Assembly: GCA_002346525.1 (NCBI GenBank)
Contig: DDZY01000088.1
Location: 1-10,514 of the forward strand
Direction: 5' to 3'
Length of the DNA: 10,514 bases
Source of the DNA: Proteobacteria bacterium UBA2996
Lineage (GTDB): Bacteria; Pseudomonadota; Gammaproteobacteria; Arenicellales; UBA868
The notes under the pieces were generated by a model. That model saw only the letters and a list, made by a program, of their open reading frames with translations, was not told the DNA's origin and made no database searches. The position numbers and the translations under genes were made by a program. Positions 6,658-10,514 of the stretch are shown here, in pieces; position 1 is the first letter of the stretch, and the number at the start of each line of letters is the position of its first letter.

Positions 6658-7779
6658 ATGAGCATGAATCTGTCAAATATCCTTGACCACCTGCGCAGTT
6701 ATGAGGACATCGACTACGACCTGGCAAGGAGTATGCCACCAGATTTTTACACCTCTGAAGAAATCTTTAACCTCGAAAAAGAACGTCTGTTTCGCAGTCA
6801 ATGGATCTGCCTCGGTCGAATAGATCAGATTCCAAATCGAGGTGACTATTTCACAACTGTTCTATTCGATGAGCCTCTGATTATTATTCGCACAACAGTC
6901 GATGAGATAAAAATCCTATCGAATGTATGTCGTCACCGTGGCTCGGTTATCATGCACGGTAACGGAAATCGGGAGAGCCTGATTTGTCCGTACCATTCCT
7001 GGACTTATGAGTTAGACGGAGCATTGCGTAACGCCCCCTTAGTAAATAAACGTCCTGACTTTGATCCAGAGAAATGCGGGCTTCCATCATTCTCGACTGA
7101 GGTCTGGGGTGGATTTATTTATGTGAACTTGGATGGGGCAGCCACTCCTTTAAGTGATCAGCTTTCTGGACTAACTACCATGCTGGAACGTCACCATATG
7201 GACGATATGGTCCAACGTTATAGTGAGGAATCTGTTTGGAACTGCAACTGGAAATGTCTCGCTGAAAACTTTATGGAGGGGTATCACCTATCTAGTGTCC
7301 ATCGCGAGACTTTGCATCCAGTAACCCCAACTCGACTTAGTCAACATTTCCCTCCTGGCGATGGCTACTTCGGGTTTTACTCGGGATTTCCTGAGGATCT
7401 ACCCCAGCGGGGCAAATATCATCCAGACTTACTTCCAGAGGATAAAACTCGTTCAGTAATGTTTGCTATTCCACCATTCCATGTGGCAGGAGTGGCAGGG
7501 CACAAAGTCTCGTATCTGTATTTAAGACCTGAAGGAGTTGACAAAGTTCGCGTAACGCAGGGCATCGCTCTGCTTGAAGAGGATGGTGCCGATCCTAAAC
7601 TCCAGGCAGCAATTGACTTGTTCAAACGAACAATGGCTGAGGATCATGCTCAGCTTAGTCAGGTCGCTTTAGGGTTGAAGTCTAATCATCTTGGTACTGC
7701 CCCATTGGGATCAAAAGACTTCGAGGCCGGTACCATTTCTGATTTTTATAACTTTCTTGCCAGGAAGCTACTTCAGTAA
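6658..7779 (+). CDS. Rieske non-heme iron oxygenase, alpha subunit (quaternary-amine type)
   Basis: Catalytic subunit of a Rieske oxygenase, 373 residues. The Rieske domain (about 40-150) has Cys91-x-His93 and Cys110-x2-His113 for the 2Fe-2S cluster. The catalytic domain has the NWKCLAENFMEGYHLSSVH segment with His210 and His215, and Asp329 in AEDHAQLSQVALGLKS as the third ligand of the mononuclear iron. The bridging residue between the two metal sites is Glu207 rather than the Asp of most ring hydroxylases. Glutamate here is known in carnitine monooxygenase CntA and related quaternary-amine enzymes, so N-demethylation or C-N cleavage is more likely than ring attack. A second ATG lies two codons in (6664), and GAGAG is nine bases before the first. 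The enzyme needs an electron-transfer reductase, which is not in the window. It is divergent from the MttB-family gene, and the exact substrate is open. Confidence 0.93.
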   Translation: MSMNLSNILDHLRSYEDIDYDLARSMPPDFYTSEEIFNLEKERLFRSQWICLGRIDQIPNRGDYFTTVLFDEPLIIIRTTVDEIKILSNVCRHRGSVIMHGNGNRESLICPYHSWTYELDGALRNAPLVNKRPDFDPEKCGLPSFSTEVWGGFIYVNLDGAATPLSDQLSGLTTMLERHHMDDMVQRYSEESVWNCNWKCLAENFMEGYHLSSVHRETLHPVTPTRLSQHFPPGDGYFGFYSGFPEDLPQRGKYHPDLLPEDKTRSVMFAIPPFHVAGVAGHKVSYLYLRPEGVDKVRVTQGIALLEEDGADPKLQAAIDLFKRTMAEDHAQLSQVALGLKSNHLGTAPLGSKDFEAGTISDFYNFLARKLLQ

Positions 7780-7861
7780 AATTGTTATCGCAGTTATTTA
7801 TACGGTATCCAGCGATCAACACATCGACCTGCTGGCGGACGTCAGTGTGTCAAGAAAGGGT

Positions 7862-7876
7862 CGGAACAATGTTCCG
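7862..7876. promoter_or_regulatory. palindromic operator candidate upstream of the EthD gene
   Basis: CGGAACA-A-TGTTCCG is a perfect 7-bp inverted repeat around one central base. After one mismatch, GGG (7858-7860) and CCC (7878-7880) extend it to a 23-bp near-palindrome. A further half site CGGAAC occurs at 7913-7918, about five helical turns downstream. A one-base centre disfavours an RNA hairpin and no T run follows, so a dimeric repressor or activator site is the better guess. It does not match a named regulator's box that I can identify. It lies 93 bases before the EthD start. Confidence 0.4.
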
Positions 7877-7957
7877 CCCCACGCCCCATCCAGATCGTTA
7901 CGAAAGCACGCGCGGAACTGATACACTCGATGCGCTGCGTAATATCGCGTTCATCCC

Positions 7958-7964
7958 AAGGAGG
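7958..7964 (+). promoter_or_regulatory. ribosome binding site that sets the EthD start
   Basis: AAGGAGG, a near-perfect Shine-Dalgarno sequence, ends four bases before the ATG at 7969. An in-frame ATG at 7930 would place this site inside the coding sequence and add 13 residues not seen in the family. Confidence 0.85.
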
Positions 7965-7968
7965 ACTT

Positions 7969-8277
7969 ATGCCTGTTTCATTGCAAGTACTTTACCCCGT
8001 AGGAGAAGGCACCCATTTCGACCATGATTACTACGCCAACAAGCACTTCGAGATTGTTGATAAATGTGCGGGTGAGCATATTCAAAGCCGCGTCGTGACC
8101 AAAGGTAACGCAGGAGGCCCTGACACACCCCCGGCCTATCACGCTATTGCGACGATTGTCTTCGCTGATCAGGCGGCCATGGATGCCGCGATGCCAAAGA
8201 TGAGCCCTGCCATTGAGGATATTCCCAACTTCACCAATGTCCAGCCTGAGATGCTGATTGGAGAAGTCACCGCCTGA
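7969..8277 (+). CDS. EthD family protein
   Basis: Small ferredoxin-like alpha/beta-barrel protein, 102 residues, the usual EthD length. The family pattern is clear: LYPVGEGTHFDHDYYANKH near residues 8-26, AYHAIATIVFADQAAMDAA near 56-74, and the closing DIPNFTNVQPEMLIGEV at 84-100. EthD was named from the ethyl tert-butyl ether degradation cluster, where it is needed but its reaction is unclear. Related dimeric barrels include monooxygenases and decarboxylases. The ATG at 7969 follows a strong ribosome site. The gene lies 189 bases behind the Rieske gene and behind a palindrome, so it is probably a separate transcription unit. No role in the upstream catabolism can be shown. Confidence 0.92.
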   Translation: MPVSLQVLYPVGEGTHFDHDYYANKHFEIVDKCAGEHIQSRVVTKGNAGGPDTPPAYHAIATIVFADQAAMDAAMPKMSPAIEDIPNFTNVQPEMLIGEVTA

Positions 8278-8350
8278 CAGCAACTACGCGAGCCGCCCTG
8301 ACCGCGGGAAAACTAACGAGTCGATTTACTAACTTCCCATCGAGCAAGAC

Positions 8351-8428
8351 ATGAAGAAAAAAGGTTTAGTACACCTGGCGCTGACCATCATCGTCGTCGC
8401 CATCCTGTATTTCTGGATAGCGGCATAA
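8351..8428 (+). CDS. possible small single-helix membrane protein (25 residues)
   Basis: An ATG at 8351 opens a 25-codon frame ending in TAA. The product starts MKKKGLVHLA, then continues as an unbroken hydrophobic stretch (roughly Leu6 to Ala24, with a Tyr-Phe-Trp near the end). A triple-lysine head followed by one helix is a classic inner-membrane small protein with a cytoplasmic N-terminus. The ribosome site is weak (GAG eight to ten bases upstream). It lies 73 bases after the EthD gene on the same strand, so it could be read from that transcript. I do not recognise a family. It could be chance, because short hydrophobic frames are common. Confidence 0.35.
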   Translation: MKKKGLVHLALTIIVVAILYFWIAA

Positions 8429-8473
8429 ATCGATTCCGCAGATTAAACTTTTCCCTGTCTGCCCATTGGCGCA

Positions 8474-8806
8474 TTAACCGCCTGGGGGGGTATAAGATAG
8501 TTCGGCCGCTTTTTTCATCGCTGATACCGCTTCTTCGGAAGTCAATAGTTTGACCATGTTCATTGACTGTACGATCCCTGATGCGCAAACCAGCATGGTT
8601 ATGGCCTCAAGATCTGTGTCATTCTCATCAGGCATGCTGGTCACGATATACAGCGTATTGCTGCCTACACCAAACCAGTAGTGTTCCACTTCCGCGCCAA
8701 TCGCCTTGAAGAGCGGTGCCGTTGCGGCTTTTCTATCTTGAGGATTAGCAATCAAACTCCCACAAGTTTCTCCTTTGACTTCCAATATCGCGAGATATCG
8801 TGCCAT
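8474..8806 (-). CDS. GYD domain-containing protein
   Basis: Small alpha/beta protein of the GYD family, 110 residues. The pattern fits through its length: a first strand (ARYLAILEVKGE), an NPQDRKAATAPLFKAIGAEVEHYWFGVG stretch matching the family's helix and second strand, then TLYIVTSMPDENDTDLEAITMLVCASG. The Gly-Tyr-Asp that names the family is replaced by Gly-Ser-Asn at about 48-50. Function of the family is unknown, and dimeric ferredoxin-like folds such as EthD are its structural neighbours. The ATG at 8806 is preceded on the minus strand by GGAGAA. The end of the gene contains seven C in a row (8484-8490, G on the plus strand) just before the stop, so slippage would change only the tail. 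It is convergent with the EthD side and divergent from the methyltransferase. Confidence 0.82.
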   Translation of the reverse strand: MARYLAILEVKGETCGSLIANPQDRKAATAPLFKAIGAEVEHYWFGVGSNTLYIVTSMPDENDTDLEAITMLVCASGIVQSMNMVKLLTSEEAVSAMKKAAELSYTPPGG

Positions 8807-8962
8807 GACTTTGTTCTCCGTTTTGGGTTAAGGTTTGCCAATCATAACTGTTTCACAAGTCTGGCCTGGCAACCGTTTAAGACACATCGCCCACCCCTGT
8901 TCATAGCTTGCAGGTTATTCAAGGAACCAAGCCTTCAGTCTTTCGCATGATCGGTCAAATTG

Positions 8963-9811
8963 ATGAATGATGCTGCTGCCATTAATACCGAACAGCACGA
9001 GTTGTGGAATGCACAAACGGCCGACTACTGGGTGGGTCAAAAATCCGCGTTGGACAAGTTGCTTCAGCCTTTGACTGAACTATTGCTGGAAGCGGCCAAT
9101 CTTTCGGGTTCCGAGCGGGTGGCTGATATCGGTTGCGGCACTGGTGCTAACACCCTGTCGATCGCTTCTGCGTTGGATGGCCGTGGGCATGTTATCGGCC
9201 TAGATATATCCAAGAAACTGATTCGCACTGCGATCAGTTCTGCCGAAAAGGCCGGTACTAAAAATGTTACATTTGTTGAGGCCGATGCCGCACGCTTTGT
9301 ATTTGATAAGCCACAGGATCTTCTGGTCTCGCGTTGTGGCGTCATGTTTTTTGGAGATCTCGCGGAAGCCTTTTCGCGCTTGCGTGACGGGCTTCAGCCG
9401 GACGGCAGATTGCTATTGGCAGTCTGGTGTGCGCCGGAAGAAAATGAGTGGTACCAGTTTCCGATGCAGTGTGTTGAAGCATTTACGGGCATCCGTCAAC
9501 CCCCGGACTACGATGCCCCGGGCGCTTTTACCCTGGCAAAAGAATCTCGGGTTCGGGATCTCCTTAACACTGCAGGCTTTACCGATATTGATCTCGTCGC
9601 ACACCAACCGAATCTCTTTGTAGGCGGCACTGTGAGCGAAGCTGCAGAGCTTTTCATGGCGATGAACTCAATCCGAAGACTGCTGCGCGAGGCGGATGGC
9701 ATTTTGGAAGAACGTGTTCTGCAGCACATGCTGGAGAGTCTTAAGGATTACCAACAGGATGCGGGCGTATATATGAAAAGCGCTTGCTGGCTAATTTCTG
9801 CGAAACCCTAA
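8963..9811 (+). CDS. class I SAM-dependent methyltransferase
   Basis: Cytoplasmic Rossmann-fold methyltransferase, 282 residues. Motif I is DIGCGTG (55-61), the acidic residue that holds the SAM ribose is Asp81 in GLDIS, and EADAARF (Asp108) is the adenine-side motif. LRDGLQPDGRLLLAVW (about 140-155) is the post-motif strand and AGFTDI (204-209) the usual C-terminal element. The N-terminal part (EQHELWNAQTADYW) and the Met- and Trp-rich tail resemble the UbiE-like Methyltransf_11/25 enzymes that act on small molecules. The ATG at 8963 is preferred over an adjacent TTG at 8960; no good ribosome site precedes either. The cupin gene starts 38 bases downstream, so the two are likely co-transcribed. 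The substrate is unknown. Confidence 0.92.
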   Translation: MNDAAAINTEQHELWNAQTADYWVGQKSALDKLLQPLTELLLEAANLSGSERVADIGCGTGANTLSIASALDGRGHVIGLDISKKLIRTAISSAEKAGTKNVTFVEADAARFVFDKPQDLLVSRCGVMFFGDLAEAFSRLRDGLQPDGRLLLAVWCAPEENEWYQFPMQCVEAFTGIRQPPDYDAPGAFTLAKESRVRDLLNTAGFTDIDLVAHQPNLFVGGTVSEAAELFMAMNSIRRLLREADGILEERVLQHMLESLKDYQQDAGVYMKSACWLISAKP

Positions 9812-9849
9812 TCCTGACGCTAATCTACATAGAAGCGGCTAGATAGAAA

Positions 9850-10227
9850 ATGAATCAGAAAGCTTTTATCTCGAAGTTGGACGACGCGCCCTGGGCCGCA
9901 TCTGACAAAAATCCCGGCCTCAAGTACAAACTCCTGATTGATGCATCAAAGGCAGAAACGGATGGATTCAGTTTCGGTATTCTGCAACTTGAGCCTGGTG
10001 CATCGCTTTTGCCGCATCATCATGACCCTCAGGAGAGTTACTTTATTCTGGAGGGTGAGGGACTGATGTATCTCGCCGGTACCGAACAGCAAGTGGGTTC
10101 GGGATCCGTCATCTATATTCCGAGATCCCATCAACATGGGATCACAAACACCGGATCCGAACCGCTTGTTTTTATTTGGACCTTTCCAACTGATACCTGG
10201 TCAGAAGTGGAGTACTGTTATCAGTAG
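9850..10227 (+). CDS. cupin domain-containing protein
   Basis: Single-domain cupin of 125 residues. Motif 1 is intact: Gly50, then HHH at 56-58, Glu62 and Gly69. Motif 2 is present with Gly85, Pro91, His96 and Asn100; the usual Gly after Pro-x is Ser93. The metal site would be two of His56-58 with Glu62 and His96. Small cupins of this kind include isomerases, dioxygenases and sugar- or amine-binding proteins, so the reaction cannot be named. The gene starts 38 bases after the methyltransferase on the same strand and the pair is probably one operon. It ends 11 bases from the convergent Trp-rich gene, leaving no room for a separate terminator. Confidence 0.92.
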   Translation: MNQKAFISKLDDAPWAASDKNPGLKYKLLIDASKAETDGFSFGILQLEPGASLLPHHHDPQESYFILEGEGLMYLAGTEQQVGSGSVIYIPRSHQHGITNTGSEPLVFIWTFPTDTWSEVEYCYQ

Positions 10228-10238
10228 ATCACGGCTGA

Positions 10239-10496
10239 TTATTTAGAGTCGGTCGATTCTGATGATCCTGCCAGCACCTCACCCCGAAACCAACCTTTGC
10301 GCCACTTGTCCTCGTCCAAAAGATCGTCAAGGCAAACGTGGATCAAAGAACGCGTTACAACACATCTCATCACACAGACGATTTGGTCATTGTGTATTGT
10401 CTTGCCTTTGAGAACTTTTAGTTCAAAATGCCGCGCACGGTCTATGGGCTTAACCGCAGTCCACTTGGAATTGAGAAGATGATTGAGTTTTCGCAT
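10239..10496 (-). CDS. Trp-rich small protein, TIGR02450/DUF2389 type
   Basis: The 85-residue product has the pattern of the TIGR02450 Trp-rich family: LLNSKWTAV (Trp12) near the start, RHFELKVL at 22-29, a strand with VCVMRCVVTRSLIHV, and the closing DEDKWRKGW (Trp65, Trp69). Family function is unknown. The first ATG at 10496 gives the expected N-terminus. The frame stays open for the last 18 bases of the window (10497-10514), so an upstream start cannot be excluded. It is convergent with the cupin gene. The Ser- and Glu-rich tail (AGSSESTDSK) goes beyond the conserved core. Confidence 0.75.
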   Translation of the reverse strand: MRKLNHLLNSKWTAVKPIDRARHFELKVLKGKTIHNDQIVCVMRCVVTRSLIHVCLDDLLDEDKWRKGWFRGEVLAGSSESTDSK

Positions 10497-10514
10497 TCGC
10501 TTCGTTATGGGTAA

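Noticed and set aside
7897..7945. Sigma-70 promoter for the EthD gene
   Set aside because: TTACGA/GATACA and TAATAT were considered, but spacing or -35 match was poor in each case.
7930..7968. Longer EthD start at the in-frame ATG 7930
   Set aside because: A strong AAGGAGG lies inside this extension directly before ATG 7969, and the added residues do not fit the family.
8835..8872. Inverted TTGCCA/TGGCAA sites around the GYD promoter region
   Set aside because: Only six bases per arm with 26 bases between; expected by chance at this length and not near a recognisable promoter.
10201..10245. Terminator between the cupin and Trp-rich genes
   Set aside because: Only a 4-bp TCAG/CTGA repeat was found, with no T run; the 11-base gap leaves no room for a proper hairpin.

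Overview
The window looks like chromosomal DNA of a Pseudomonadota bacterium, plausibly marine. The protein families point that way (Tat-exported family 5 solute-binding protein, MttB-type methyltransferase, Rieske oxygenase of the quaternary-amine type, EthD, GYD and a TIGR02450-type Trp-rich protein), and so do clear Shine-Dalgarno sites and mid-range base composition. The genus cannot be read from the sequence. The Trp-rich family hints at Gammaproteobacteria, but this is inference.

Left part (1-7779): a catabolic and uptake locus. On the minus strand, read from 4058 down to 1, lie a Tat-exported family 5 solute-binding protein, a zinc-dependent desuccinylase/aspartoacylase-type hydrolase, a DppB-type permease and the first 23 codons of a DppC-type permease that runs off the window (1-71, TGATG overlap with dppB). 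A 324-base control region (4071-4394) separates this unit from a plus-strand glutathione S-transferase-like gene (4395-5051). A non-pyrrolysine MttB-family methyltransferase (minus, 5107-6552) and a Rieske oxygenase alpha subunit (plus, 6658-7779) are divergent, with face-to-face promoter candidates between them. The simplest reading is import of an N-methylated or amide-linked nitrogen compound, hydrolysis of an acyl or amide bond, and removal of N-methyl groups. The substrate cannot be named, and no corrinoid protein, Rieske reductase or ATPase gene is inside the window.

Right part (about 7780-10514): small single-domain genes with somewhat higher GC in hand-sampled lines. In order they are an EthD-family protein (plus) behind a long non-coding stretch with a near-perfect palindrome, a possible 25-residue membrane peptide (plus), a GYD-domain protein (minus), a class I SAM methyltransferase and a cupin (plus, likely co-transcribed), and a Trp-rich TIGR02450-type protein (minus) at the right edge. 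These do not obviously belong to the catabolic locus.

No rRNA, tRNA, CRISPR array, transposase or integrase was seen.
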